64,000 nt of DNA, from positions 1-64,000 of the forward strand of contig NZ_CXPG01000013.1 of NCBI RefSeq assembly GCF_001403735.1, written 5' to 3'. Position numbers and translations under genes: made by a program. The DNA is from Jannaschia rubra (GTDB lineage: Bacteria > Pseudomonadota > Alphaproteobacteria > Rhodobacterales > Rhodobacteraceae). This document shows, piece by piece, positions 35,842 to 44,509 of this stretch. The notes beneath the pieces are model-generated. The model ran no database searches. It saw only the letters and a list, made by a program, of their open reading frames with translations, and was not told the origin of the DNA. Position 1 is the stretch's first letter. Every line of letters begins with the position of its first letter.

Positions 35842-36195
35842 ATGAGCGGCTATCTGACGACACACGTCCTCGACACCGCGCGCGGCTGCCCGGCCGAAGG
35901 GCTGGAGATCGAGCTGTTCCGCATCGAGGGCGAGAGCCGCACGTCGCTCAAGCGCCTGACGACCAACGACGACGGCCGCACCGACGAACAGATCCTGCCC
36001 GAGGCCGAGTTCGAGACCGGCACCTATGAGCTCGTGTTCCACTGCGGCGCCTACCTGGACCGGTGCGGCGTTCCACCCGAGTCGCCCCGGTTCCTCGACA
36101 TGGTGCCCATCCGCTTCGGCATGTCGGAGGCGTCGCACTATCACGTGCCGCTTCTGCTGTCGCCCTTCGGCTATTCGACCTATCGCGGCAGCTGA
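35842..36195 (+). CDS. uraH: 5-Hydroxyisourate hydrolase
   Basis: A 117-residue transthyretin-like hydrolase that opens 5-hydroxyisourate to OHCU, between PuuD and UraD. The start [21 protein letters not shown] contains the family His, and the C-terminus ends in the diagnostic YRGS tetrapeptide. [20 protein letters not shown] holds the other active-site His. GAGG precedes the ATG. Its last 16 nt overlap the convergent LysR regulator gene. It is divergent from puuE with a 155-nt gap for both promoters. Confidence 0.96.
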   Translation: MSGYLTTHVLDTARGCPAEGLEIELFRIEGESRTSLKRLTTNDDGRTDEQILPEAEFETGTYELVFHCGAYLDRCGVPPESPRFLDMVPIRFGMSEASHYHVPLLLSPFGYSTYRGS

Positions 36196-37100
36196 TCGTC
36201 GGCCAGCGCCGCTTCCATTCGGGCGATGGCGAACTCCATGAACAGCCGGGCCTTCGGGTCCTGATGTCGGCGGTGGGTATAGAGGCAGGCCATCTGGATC
36301 GGGACCGGCGGATTTTCCTGCACCACCTCGACAAGCGCGCCGGACCGCAGGTGTTCGGAAATCTCGAACACCGGCTTCATGGCAATGCCCGCACCGGACA
36401 ACGCCCAATCGGTGAGGACGTCGCCGTCGTCGCTTTCGTACCGTCCGCGCACATCGAACCTCTGCGGGCCGTCGGGTGTCTGAAGATGCCACTGGAACTC
36501 CTTGGCGCCGGGAAACCGCAGGTTCAGGCAATTGTGCTTCGCCCGCTCGATGTCGGAGCCCCGTTCGGGATGGCCGTGGCGTTCCACGTAGTCGGGGCTG
36601 GCGCAGAGGATGCGGCGGCAGTCGGCGATCTTGCGGATGCGAAGCGTGCTGTCGGCGGGCAGGCCGAGGAAGAACGCGATGTCCAGCCCCTCGGCGGTCA
36701 GGTCCAGCGCCCGGTCGCTGAGGCGCAGGCGGACATCGACCAGTGGATAGCTGATCGCGAATTCGGGCACGTTCGGCGCGATCAGGCGCCGGCCCACGCC
36801 CAGGGGGGCCGCCACATGCAGCGTCCCGCGCGGATTTTCCGTGACGTCGCCGATGCCCGCCTCGGCCAAGGCGACCGCTTCCAGAATACCGCAGGCGCCG
36901 TCGTAGAAGATCCGCCCCTGTTCGGTCGCGGCCAGGCTGCGGGTCGTGCGCTGGAACAGGCGCACGCCCAGATGCGCCTCGAGCTGTGATATGCGCGCCG
37001 AGGCCACCGCGGGCGAGATACGCTGGTCGCGGGCGGCGGCAGACATGTTCCCCAGGTCGTAGACGCGGACGAAGGTGCGGATGTTGTCGAGGTAGGACAT
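36180..37100 (-). CDS. LysR-family regulator of the urate genes
   Basis: A 306-residue LysR-type regulator. The N-terminal winged helix ([24 protein letters not shown], then [23 protein letters not shown]) belongs to the common CrgA-like group. The periplasmic-binding-like effector domain covers about 90-300. Placement between uraH and puuD, divergent from puuD across 99 nt, suggests that it controls urate breakdown, perhaps with urate as inducer; this is inference. Within that gap TGGCGTG is repeated at 37125 and 37141. AAGAGAGA precedes the ATG; upstream in-frame sequence is the shadow of puuD. Confidence 0.86.
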   Translation of the reverse strand: MSYLDNIRTFVRVYDLGNMSAAARDQRISPAVASARISQLEAHLGVRLFQRTTRSLAATEQGRIFYDGACGILEAVALAEAGIGDVTENPRGTLHVAAPLGVGRRLIAPNVPEFAISYPLVDVRLRLSDRALDLTAEGLDIAFFLGLPADSTLRIRKIADCRRILCASPDYVERHGHPERGSDIERAKHNCLNLRFPGAKEFQWHLQTPDGPQRFDVRGRYESDDGDVLTDWALSGAGIAMKPVFEISEHLRSGALVEVVQENPPVPIQMACLYTHRRHQDPKARLFMEFAIARMEAALADDQLPR

Positions 37101-37124
37101 TCTCTCTTTTTTCTTGAAACGCCT

Positions 37125-37147
37125 TGGCGTGTTCACAGCATGGCGTG
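37125..37147. promoter_or_regulatory. Direct repeat TGGCGTG in the LysR-puuD gap
   Basis: Two identical 7-mers 16 nt apart (37125-37131 and 37141-37147), with extensions TTCACA and AAA. They lie about 25 nt from the LysR start and 53 nt from puuD, the usual place for LysR-type sites. No perfect T-N11-A palindrome is evident. Confidence 0.35.
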
Positions 37148-37199
37148 AAAAGGCGGGCTTGGATAGTTGTGGCGGGCAACGGTTGGGAGGAACTGGCGG

Positions 37200-38459
37200 A
37201 TGTACGATCTTGCAATCATGTGGGACTGGTTGGCCTTCGGGGTCCGGTGGCTGCACGTCATCACGGCGATCGCCTGGATCGGGGCAAGCTTCTACTTCAT
37301 CGCCCTCGACCTGATGCTCCGCAAGGCCGACGGCATGCCGGAAGGCGCATACGGCGAGGAATGGGAGGTCCACGGCGGCGGCTTCTACCACACCACTAAG
37401 TATCTCGTGGCCCCCGCCCGCCTCCCCGAGCACCTGACCTGGCACAAGTGGCAGTCCTATTGGACCTGGCTCTCCGGGGCAGCGCTTCTCGCCATCGTCT
37501 ACTGGGCGGGGGCGGAACTTTTCCTGATCGACCCGAACAAGGCCGACCTGGCGACATGGCAGGCCGTCCTCATCTCGGCGGCCTTCATCGCGGTGGGCTG
37601 GGTGGGCTACGATCTGCTGTGCAAATCGCCGCTCAAGACGCGGCCCACGGTCGTGATGCTCATCCTCTTCGCGGGCATCGTGGTCGTCAGCTATGCGCTC
37701 AACCAGATCTTCACCGGCCGCGCCGCATTGCTGCACCTGGGCGCCATGACCGCGACGATCATGACGGGCAACGTATTCTTCGTCATCATGCCGAACCAGC
37801 GGATCGTCGTGAAGGACCTGCAGGAAGGACGCACCCCCGACCCGAAGTACGGCCAGATCGCCAAGCTGCGCTCGACGCACAACAACTACCTGACGCTGCC
37901 GGTGCTGTTCCTGATGTTGTCGAACCATTATCCGCTGGCCTTCGGCACGCAGTACGCCTGGATCATCGCCGCGCTGGTCTTCCTGATGGGCGTCACGATC
38001 CGGCACTACTTCAACACGATGCACGCCACGGGCCGCGGCCCCGCATGGACCATCGGGGCCACGGCCTTCATTTTCGTCATCATCGCCTGGCTCTCGGTCG
38101 CGCCCACTTGGGACGGCGACTATGAGGCGCTCGATGCCCAGGCGATGACGGACTACGAGACGAGATACGCCGAAGCGGAGGGGTTCGCGGACGTCGAGAA
38201 CATCGTCCTCGGCCGCTGTTCCATGTGCCACGCGCGGGAGCCGAACTGGGACGGCATCCTCTGGGCGCCCAAGGGCGTGCATCTGGAAACCCCGGCCGAC
38301 ATCGCGCGCGAGGCGCGGCAGATCTACCTTCAGGCAGGGGTAAGCCACGCTATGCCCCCCGCGAATCTGACCGAGATAAGCCCCGAGGAGCGCGCCCGGA
38401 TCGTCGCCTGGTTCCGCGGCGCGAACGACGGCCTCGAACTCGCCAGCCTGACGGACTGA
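37200..38459 (+). CDS. puuD: Membrane urate hydroxylase with cytochrome c domain
   Basis: PuuD oxidises urate to 5-hydroxyisourate at the membrane and passes electrons to the respiratory chain through its own heme c. It has 419 residues. The N-terminal part (about 1-310) holds about eight membrane helices with HVITAIAWIGASFYFIALD and the conserved HTTKY. The C-terminal domain has C340-S-M-C343-H344 as its heme c site, and a Met in AGVSHAMPPANLTEIS as the probable axial ligand. GGGAGGA is eight nt before the ATG; the longer frame has no site. It replaces soluble urate oxidase. Confidence 0.95.
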   Translation: MYDLAIMWDWLAFGVRWLHVITAIAWIGASFYFIALDLMLRKADGMPEGAYGEEWEVHGGGFYHTTKYLVAPARLPEHLTWHKWQSYWTWLSGAALLAIVYWAGAELFLIDPNKADLATWQAVLISAAFIAVGWVGYDLLCKSPLKTRPTVVMLILFAGIVVVSYALNQIFTGRAALLHLGAMTATIMTGNVFFVIMPNQRIVVKDLQEGRTPDPKYGQIAKLRSTHNNYLTLPVLFLMLSNHYPLAFGTQYAWIIAALVFLMGVTIRHYFNTMHATGRGPAWTIGATAFIFVIIAWLSVAPTWDGDYEALDAQAMTDYETRYAEAEGFADVENIVLGRCSMCHAREPNWDGILWAPKGVHLETPADIAREARQIYLQAGVSHAMPPANLTEISPEERARIVAWFRGANDGLELASLTD

Positions 38460-38474
38460 CGGCCCCCCGGGGTA

Positions 38475-40112
38475 TCACCGCCGGGCCGTGATCGTGCTGC
38501 CGTCCTCTGTCGTCAGGATCAGTGCACCGGTGTCGTCGATCTCGTAGCCTTGCACCGTGGGAAGCAGGTCTAGGAACAAACGCTCCTGATTCATCAAGGC
38601 CTCCGGACAGGCCATCATGGTCGCGCCGGGGACCGCGATGGTGATGGTCCCGTCGTCCGTCTCATAGTTGCCGATCATCCGGTTGCAGGTCGCGCTGCCG
38701 GCCAGGCGTCCGTCCGCCAGGAACTTCAGCGAAACATGGCTGCTGTCGATGACGCCGCGACCGGCGATGTCCTCCACCCGCCATTCGGCGCCGAGCAGGG
38801 GGGTCGGGTCATTTGCCATCAGATGGTCGGCGACAGCGCGATAGGCGGGCAGCGAGGTCGGGTCGTTGGCCGTATTCGCCGCCACCGGGTTCGAAGCGAA
38901 CCGGACGATGACCATATCTGCGGCGGGATCGATCCAGAGCGTCTGCCCATGAACGCCCCGCGCTGCATAGGCGCCGTGATCGTCGTTGCTGATCCACCAC
39001 ATGCTGCCATAGCTCCACCCGTCGAGGGTGTCGTAGCCGGCCTTGGCAAAGATTTTCGGGTCGCCGCCCCCCGCGATGCGCCGGATGGCGGCCGGGGGCA
39101 CGATCTGCTGCTCGCCCCAGCGGCCCTCGGTCAGCATCAACTGACCGAGCCGGGCCATGTCGCGCAGCGTTGCATTGAAGCCGCCGCCGGCGAAAGGCGT
39201 GCCGATGGAGTCGACCGTGTAGTATGCCTCCCGCTCGGCGCCGATGCGGGTCCAGATTCGCTCGGACAGGAGGTCCGCGACGGACTGATCCGCGATGCGC
39301 GCCACGATCCAGCCCAGGGCATCCGCGTTGACCGTCTTGTAGGCGAAGGCGTCGCCGTGGATGCCGTCGTTTTCGACGGTTTGCAGATACTCGAAGTAGC
39401 TGCGCGGCCCGTCATAGCCCTCGGGCTTGGGCAGGGGGCTTCCCGCCTCGGCATAAGTCCAAACCTCGGCATCGGGGTCCGAGTAATCCTCGGAATAGTC
39501 GAGCGCGGTGGTCATGTTCATCACCTGCCGCACCGTGGCGTCCGCGAAGGCGCTGTCCTTCAGTTCGGGCACGATGTCGGCCATGAGAGCCGTCTCGTCC
39601 AGCACGCCATCCGCGATCAGGATCTCGGCCAGCAGGCCGGTCAGCGACTTGGTCATGGACATCGCGCCGTGCAGCGTCGTTGGGTCGAGGCATCCGGCGT
39701 AGCGTTCATGGACGATCCTGCCGTGATGCAGGACCAGGATGCCGTCGGTATAGTTCGCGTCGAAGGCCTCGTCCCAGGTCATCGTCCCGGTGCCGCCCAG
39801 CGGAGTGAAGGTCACGCCGTCGATCGACGGGTCGAGGTCCACGGGAATGTCGCGCTCGCTCACCGATCCGTTGTCGACCGCCACCGTGGGCATCAACTCG
39901 CGAAAATGGCAGACGGTCCACCGCAGCTTCGGGAAGGCGAAATAGTCGTCATCGGTGAAGCGGATGACCTTGTCGTCGGGCGGCGGAAAACCCTGCATCC
40001 ATCCCATCGTCACGGGATCGGAGGCTTCGGCAGACAGGACGTCGTCGCCTTGGGCAAATGCCGCGCCCGCCAGCGCCAGACCCGCGCTCAGCGCCATTGC
40101 TCGTGCCATCAT
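38475..40112 (-). CDS. Serine hydrolase fused to a META/HslJ-like domain
   Basis: A 545-residue exported protein. A signal peptide of about 20 residues ends AAFAQG. Residues about 90-420 form a beta-lactamase/6-aminohexanoate-dimer hydrolase-type domain. Its SxxK site is in GAMSMTKSLTG, and the later tyrosine region (ALDYSEDYSD) and HGQTLWIDP complete the motif order. Residues about 430-545 resemble the META domain of HslJ (GRLAGSATCNRMIGNYE, then TMMACPEALMNQERLFLDLL), otherwise found alone in outer-membrane lipoproteins. The substrate is unknown; amide or ester hydrolysis in the periplasm is likely. GGAAAGGA precedes the double ATG. Its strand is convergent to puuD. Confidence 0.83.
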   Translation of the reverse strand: MMARAMALSAGLALAGAAFAQGDDVLSAEASDPVTMGWMQGFPPPDDKVIRFTDDDYFAFPKLRWTVCHFRELMPTVAVDNGSVSERDIPVDLDPSIDGVTFTPLGGTGTMTWDEAFDANYTDGILVLHHGRIVHERYAGCLDPTTLHGAMSMTKSLTGLLAEILIADGVLDETALMADIVPELKDSAFADATVRQVMNMTTALDYSEDYSDPDAEVWTYAEAGSPLPKPEGYDGPRSYFEYLQTVENDGIHGDAFAYKTVNADALGWIVARIADQSVADLLSERIWTRIGAEREAYYTVDSIGTPFAGGGFNATLRDMARLGQLMLTEGRWGEQQIVPPAAIRRIAGGGDPKIFAKAGYDTLDGWSYGSMWWISNDDHGAYAARGVHGQTLWIDPAADMVIVRFASNPVAANTANDPTSLPAYRAVADHLMANDPTPLLGAEWRVEDIAGRGVIDSSHVSLKFLADGRLAGSATCNRMIGNYETDDGTITIAVPGATMMACPEALMNQERLFLDLLPTVQGYEIDDTGALILTTEDGSTITARR

Positions 40113-40321
40113 CGTCCGATCCTTTCCGTTGCCCGGCCAATACCGTCCTGCGGCCTTGCCGTCAGATAGGCCACTGGCGGGGAAAGCCAGTCCCGCGTCC
40201 CGTGGATGCCAGTCGCCGAACAGGCGCAGCCTTTGGTCATGACCGTGCCGATCTGCACCTTCGTTGCCCTGCGTCGACCGTGTCCGGCTCCCTTGTCTAT
40301 GCTCGCATGTGCAGAAGTTCC

Positions 40322-41089
40322 TCAGTCCAGTTCCTGCACGCCGCCGCCCGAGACGGTCAGGATCTGTCCGCTGATCCAGCTGGCGGCGGGTGAGCAGAGA
40401 AACAGGGCGGCATTGGCCATGTCCTCAGGCTCGCCCAGGCGGTGGATCGGGGTGTGGGAAAGCATCGTCTTCTCGATATCTTCCGTCAGCACCGATTTCA
40501 GCGCGTCCGTGCGTGTGGCGCCGGGGGCGACGGCGTTCACGCGGATGTTCTTCGGCCCGAGATCGAAGGCGATGTTGCGGACCAGATGGCTCGTCGCGGC
40601 CTTGGAGGAGGCATAGGACGCCATGCGCCTGTTCCTGTTCTCGGCCGACATCGACGTGATGGCGAGGATCGAACCGCCGCCGGCCTTTTCCATTTCGGGA
40701 GCGGCAAGCTGCGCCAGGCGGAACAGGGAAAAGACGTTCAGCTCGAAGGCCAAACGAAAATCCTTCATCGGCATGTCGAAGGGCTTCGGTCCACCGCCGC
40801 CCGCATTGGCAACAAGGGTGGTGAGCTTGCCGAAGGCCGCGACGGTGCCGTCGACCAGTTCCGCAAGGTCGTCCTCGTCAGTGACGTCGCAGGCCATTCC
40901 CGCGGCCTTGCCGCCCTTGGCCTCGATCTCGCGCGCGACGGCTTCGGCGGTTTCGGCCTTCAGGTCGCTGACCATGACCGCGGCTCCGGCGGCCGCGAAG
41001 GTCTCGGCAATGGCGCGGCCTATGCCAGCCGCCGCCCCGGTGACGACGGCGACCTGGCCATCGAGCGTGAAGTCCTTGGGGTCGTACAT
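40322..41089 (-). CDS. hdhA: 7-alpha-hydroxysteroid dehydrogenase-like SDR
   Basis: A 255-residue short-chain dehydrogenase. By memory it is strikingly similar to E. coli HdhA, which oxidises the 7-alpha-hydroxyl of bile acids with NAD: same length and same catalytic numbering (S146, Y159, K163). It shares ANAGGGGPKPFDMPM, ELNVFSLF and a near-identical C-terminus ending GQILTVSGGGVQEL. The cofactor motif is TGAAAGIG. Marine or soil bacteria seldom meet bile acids, so the native substrate may be another steroid or alcohol. GAGGAGA precedes the ATG. It is divergent from the HlyD gene. Confidence 0.8.
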   Translation of the reverse strand: MYDPKDFTLDGQVAVVTGAAAGIGRAIAETFAAAGAAVMVSDLKAETAEAVAREIEAKGGKAAGMACDVTDEDDLAELVDGTVAAFGKLTTLVANAGGGGPKPFDMPMKDFRLAFELNVFSLFRLAQLAAPEMEKAGGGSILAITSMSAENRNRRMASYASSKAATSHLVRNIAFDLGPKNIRVNAVAPGATRTDALKSVLTEDIEKTMLSHTPIHRLGEPEDMANAALFLCSPAASWISGQILTVSGGGVQELD

Positions 41090-41293
41090 GGCAGTCTCCT
41101 CATCTTCAGGATTCGTCCGTTGAACGTGGTCCAACCCGCGCTTGTGGCCAGTGCCCGACTGGCGGCGATGCGGCTGCGGCATGGGTGCTGGGTCCCGACG
41201 AGGCCGTGGAAACGCGCTGTCATCGGATCGTTTTCCTGCCCGGCGCATTCATGTATGAGCATTGACCGGACTGCTGCTGAAAGGCCCGACCCG

Positions 41294-42412
41294 ATGAGCG
41301 ATACCGATACGGCCCCGTCCGAGCGGTCGGACGCGCCCCCGCCCGCGCGGAACCCGGCCCGTGCCGTTGCTTTGGTCGTCGTCGCGCTGCTGATCCTGTT
41401 GGCCGTCGTCTACGCGCTCTCCGACAGGCTGGCGCCGTCATCTTCGCGCGGAATCGTCTCGGCCCATGTGGTCCAGATCGCGCCACGCGTGTCGGGCGAG
41501 GTGACGCGCGTCGCGGTCGAGGACGATGCCTTCGTCGAAGCAGGTGACGTCCTTTTCACCCTCGACCCCCGGCCGTTCGATCTGGCCGTGCAGCAGGCGG
41601 AGGCCAACCTCGCACAGGCAACGCAGGGGGTCGAGGCATCTTCGGCGTCGCTCATCGCGGCACAGGCCGCCGTGACGCAGGCGCGTACCGCGCTCGACAC
41701 CACCCGCGCCGAAGCCGAACGGACCTTCCGGCTGGAGGAGCGGGGGATCGCGTCGACGGCACAGGGCGACAGCGCCCGAGGCGCCGTGGCCGACACCGAG
41801 GCCAGGCTCCAGTCGGCGCAGGCCAATCTGGACAGCGCGCGCAGCCAGCTTGGTCCCGAGGGAGCGAAGAATCCCGCCATCGCCGCCGCCCAGGTCGCAC
41901 TGGAGCGCGCGCAGTACGATCTGGCTTCGACGACGCTGAGGGCGCCCCATGACGGCGTCGTCACGAACGTCACCCTGTCCGAGGGACAGTTCATCGGGGC
42001 GGGAAACCCTGGGCTGACCTTCATCGACGCCAATGCCGCTTGGGTCACTGTCGACTTGCGCGAGAACCAGCTGCAGAACGTCGATGCCGGCGATCCTGCC
42101 CGCCTGCTGTTCGATGCGGCGCCCGGCGAGATTTTCGACGGACGCGTGCAGAGCATAGCCTGGGGCATCAACCCCGGGCGGACGGCGCAGGGCGGCCTCG
42201 TCGTGAATCAGCCGTCGAACCGCTGGTTCGAACCCGCCCGCCGCATCCCCGTCAGGATCGAGATGGAAGGCGGCCTCGACGCCTGGCCGCGCCGGACGCG
42301 CGTGGGCGGCAAGGTCCACACCGTGATCCTGACCGAAGGCCCGTCGAACCCGGTGGCCATGCTGGTACGGGGGCTGCAAAGGCTCCGCTCCCTGACCAGC
42401 TTCCTGCACTGA
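41294..42412 (+). CDS. HlyD/EmrA-family membrane fusion protein
   Basis: A 372-residue periplasmic adaptor with one N-terminal membrane anchor (about residues 22-43). The lipoyl-like halves are at about 60-95 (VVQIAPRVSGEVTRVAVEDDAFVEAGD) and 205-235 (LRAPHDGVVTNVTLSEGQFIG), with a coiled coil between. A beta-barrel follows, with WVTVDLRENQLQNVDAGD. It should connect the following DUF2955 inner-membrane protein to the outside, in the manner of AaeA/EmrA. An ATG 13 codons earlier is open, but AAAGG favours 41294. Confidence 0.87.
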   Translation: MSDTDTAPSERSDAPPPARNPARAVALVVVALLILLAVVYALSDRLAPSSSRGIVSAHVVQIAPRVSGEVTRVAVEDDAFVEAGDVLFTLDPRPFDLAVQQAEANLAQATQGVEASSASLIAAQAAVTQARTALDTTRAEAERTFRLEERGIASTAQGDSARGAVADTEARLQSAQANLDSARSQLGPEGAKNPAIAAAQVALERAQYDLASTTLRAPHDGVVTNVTLSEGQFIGAGNPGLTFIDANAAWVTVDLRENQLQNVDAGDPARLLFDAAPGEIFDGRVQSIAWGINPGRTAQGGLVVNQPSNRWFEPARRIPVRIEMEGGLDAWPRRTRVGGKVHTVILTEGPSNPVAMLVRGLQRLRSLTSFLH

Positions 42413-42422
42413 CGGCTGCACA

Positions 42423-43445
42423 ATGTACGTCACACCCCGCCCCGACGCCCGCGACGACCCGCTCTATGCGGTGCGGCTGGGGCTGACCGGGGCGCTGGCC
42501 TATCTGGCGGTGGCGATCCTGAACCCCACGCTGCCGCCCATCATCGCGGCGCTGCCCGTGGGCCTGATCGCCGCGCAGCGCAAGTCGTTCAGCGCGATGA
42601 AAGCGCTTGCAGGACCTGTGGCGCTGATCGTTCTCGTTCATGCGATGGCATGGCTGGTAGAGTTTCTACGCCCCATGCCAGCGGTCTACATCGGCGGCAT
42701 GTGGCTGACGTATTTTGCGGGATTCCTGCTGATACTGAGGACCGGAACGCCCGTCGGAATGCTGGTGGTGATCGTCGCCGTCCTCATGTCGGTGATGGGG
42801 ATGCACGGCACCGCAACGCTCCATGCCATGCGCGACGGGTTCGTCGATGCCTCGCTGGTGGCACTGGTCCTGGGGCCGCTGGTCTATTTCCTCGTGCCGC
42901 CCGCGACCTCCGAGACGCATGTGGACGATACGGTGCCCTCGTCGGGCAATACGACCATGGGCGCCGCGATCCGGGCCACGGTGCTGCTGGGCCTCAGCTT
43001 CTGGCTCTATTCGGTGATGCAGCCGTCGGACATGATGATGGCGATGGTCGCGGCGATGGTGCTGGTCTTTCCGACCCGCCGCCGCGTCTGGTCGGAGGCG
43101 ATGCAGCGGGTTCGCGCAACCGTCTATGGCGGCGGCGTGGCGCTCCTGATCCTGGGGGTCTGGGTCCTGTCGCAGCACCTTCCCATCCTGCTCGGTCTCA
43201 TCTTCCTCAGCGGGCTGTTCTTCGGCGACCGGATGCTGTTCGGCCCGCGCCAGAGCATGGTTTACCAATATGCCTTTTCGGTCGTTCTGGCACTGGTGGC
43301 GGGGGCGATTTCGACGCAGGATGCGGCCTATGCCACGTTCACCCGCATCGTGCTGACCCTGGGCGGCGCCTTCACCGCGGCCTTCGCCACGGCTCTGCTC
43401 GATTCCGCCTCCGGCTGGCGCGATCGACAGCCGGAGGCCGCGTGA
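42423..43445 (+). CDS. DUF2955/FUSC-like inner-membrane exporter
   Basis: A 340-residue membrane protein with about ten helices in two similar halves (RLGLTGALAYLAVAIL and AIRATVLLGLSFWLYSV as the paired starts), typical of DUF2955 and related to the FUSC/AaeB exporters of aromatic acids. It starts 10 nt behind the adaptor gene, and the pair is the usual two-part pump. The substrate is unknown. Its stop overlaps the GTG of the following AI-2E-family gene. Confidence 0.8.
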   Translation: MYVTPRPDARDDPLYAVRLGLTGALAYLAVAILNPTLPPIIAALPVGLIAAQRKSFSAMKALAGPVALIVLVHAMAWLVEFLRPMPAVYIGGMWLTYFAGFLLILRTGTPVGMLVVIVAVLMSVMGMHGTATLHAMRDGFVDASLVALVLGPLVYFLVPPATSETHVDDTVPSSGNTTMGAAIRATVLLGLSFWLYSVMQPSDMMMAMVAAMVLVFPTRRRVWSEAMQRVRATVYGGGVALLILGVWVLSQHLPILLGLIFLSGLFFGDRMLFGPRQSMVYQYAFSVVLALVAGAISTQDAAYATFTRIVLTLGGAFTAAFATALLDSASGWRDRQPEAA

Positions 43446-44509
43446 CCCAAGGCTCGTCGCTATCCACCCTGGTGAACGCCGGCCTTCTGGTGGTTCTGGC
43501 GGGGTTCCTGCTGCTGATCGGCAAGTCCGTTTTGCTGCCGATCCTGGCCGCCGTGATCGTGGTCTACGTTCTGGTCAGCGCGTCCGAGGCGTTGACCGGC
43601 CTGCCCGGAATGGCCCGCGTGTCGCCCGGCCTTCGCCGGTTCTTCGTCCTCATGATCTTCGCCGGCGTCCTGCTTGCCCTGACTGGTGTCGTGCTGGGTA
43701 CCATCGGCCAGATCGTGACGCAGGCCCCCGCCTATCAGGCCAATATCGAGCGGCTGGTGGCGCAGGGCGCCGACGCCATCGGCATCGACGAGCGTCCGGA
43801 CTGGGAAACCATCCGCAACGCGACCATCGGGCGCCTGTCCGTCCGCAACGTGATCGAGACGGCGCTCGCCAACGTCACCTGGATCGGCGCGTCGGTCTTT
43901 CTCGTCATCGTCTATTCCGCCTTCCTGCTGACCGAACGGGCGAGCTTCGCCGCAAAGCTGTCGATCGTCCTGCCCGACCCGGAGGATCGGGCCAGGACCG
44001 AGGCCATCATCCGGGACATCAACGACCGGATCGGCGATTACCTGGCGATCAAGACGCTGATCAACGTGATCCTCGGCGCCATGTCCTTTGTCGTCCTCTG
44101 GGGATTCGGCGTCGATTTCCCGTTGTTCTGGGCGCTGGCCATCGCATTGCTGAACTACATCCCCTATCTCGGATCCCTGGTCGGGGTCGCGATGCCCGTG
44201 GCGCTTTCGGTGGTTCAGTTCGGGCAGCTCGGCTGGACGCTGGCGCTCGGGGCGCTCCTCGTTGCGGCGCAGGTCTGGGTGGGCAGTTATCTGGAGCCGC
44301 GGATGATCGGCCGACGCGTCAACCTCAGCCCCTTCGTGGTGCTGGCATCGCTCGCGATCTGGACGTCGCTCTGGGGGTTGCCGGGGGCGCTGCTGGCGGT
44401 GCCCCTAACGTCGATGCTGACCATCGTGCTGTCGGCCTTCGCGCCGACGCGACCCTTTGCGGTGTTGATGGCGAACCGCGTCGCGGGGCGCGAGATTGGA
44501 GAGTTGTAA
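43442..44509 (+). CDS. AI-2E family transporter
   Basis: A 355-residue membrane protein of the AI-2E exporter/PerM family, about eight helices. Motifs are LLLIGKSVLLPILAAVIVVYVLV at the N-terminus, and ALLNYIPYLGSLVGVAMPVAL followed by VGSYLEPRMIGRRVNLSPFVVL in the second half. Members export AI-2, act as Na/H antiporters or are uncharacterised. It starts with GTG overlapping the preceding stop (GTGA), and its TAA overlaps the next ATG. Hence it is translated with the export genes before it and the phospholipase D gene after it. Confidence 0.88.
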   Translation: MTQGSSLSTLVNAGLLVVLAGFLLLIGKSVLLPILAAVIVVYVLVSASEALTGLPGMARVSPGLRRFFVLMIFAGVLLALTGVVLGTIGQIVTQAPAYQANIERLVAQGADAIGIDERPDWETIRNATIGRLSVRNVIETALANVTWIGASVFLVIVYSAFLLTERASFAAKLSIVLPDPEDRARTEAIIRDINDRIGDYLAIKTLINVILGAMSFVVLWGFGVDFPLFWALAIALLNYIPYLGSLVGVAMPVALSVVQFGQLGWTLALGALLVAAQVWVGSYLEPRMIGRRVNLSPFVVLASLAIWTSLWGLPGALLAVPLTSMLTIVLSAFAPTRPFAVLMANRVAGREIGEL

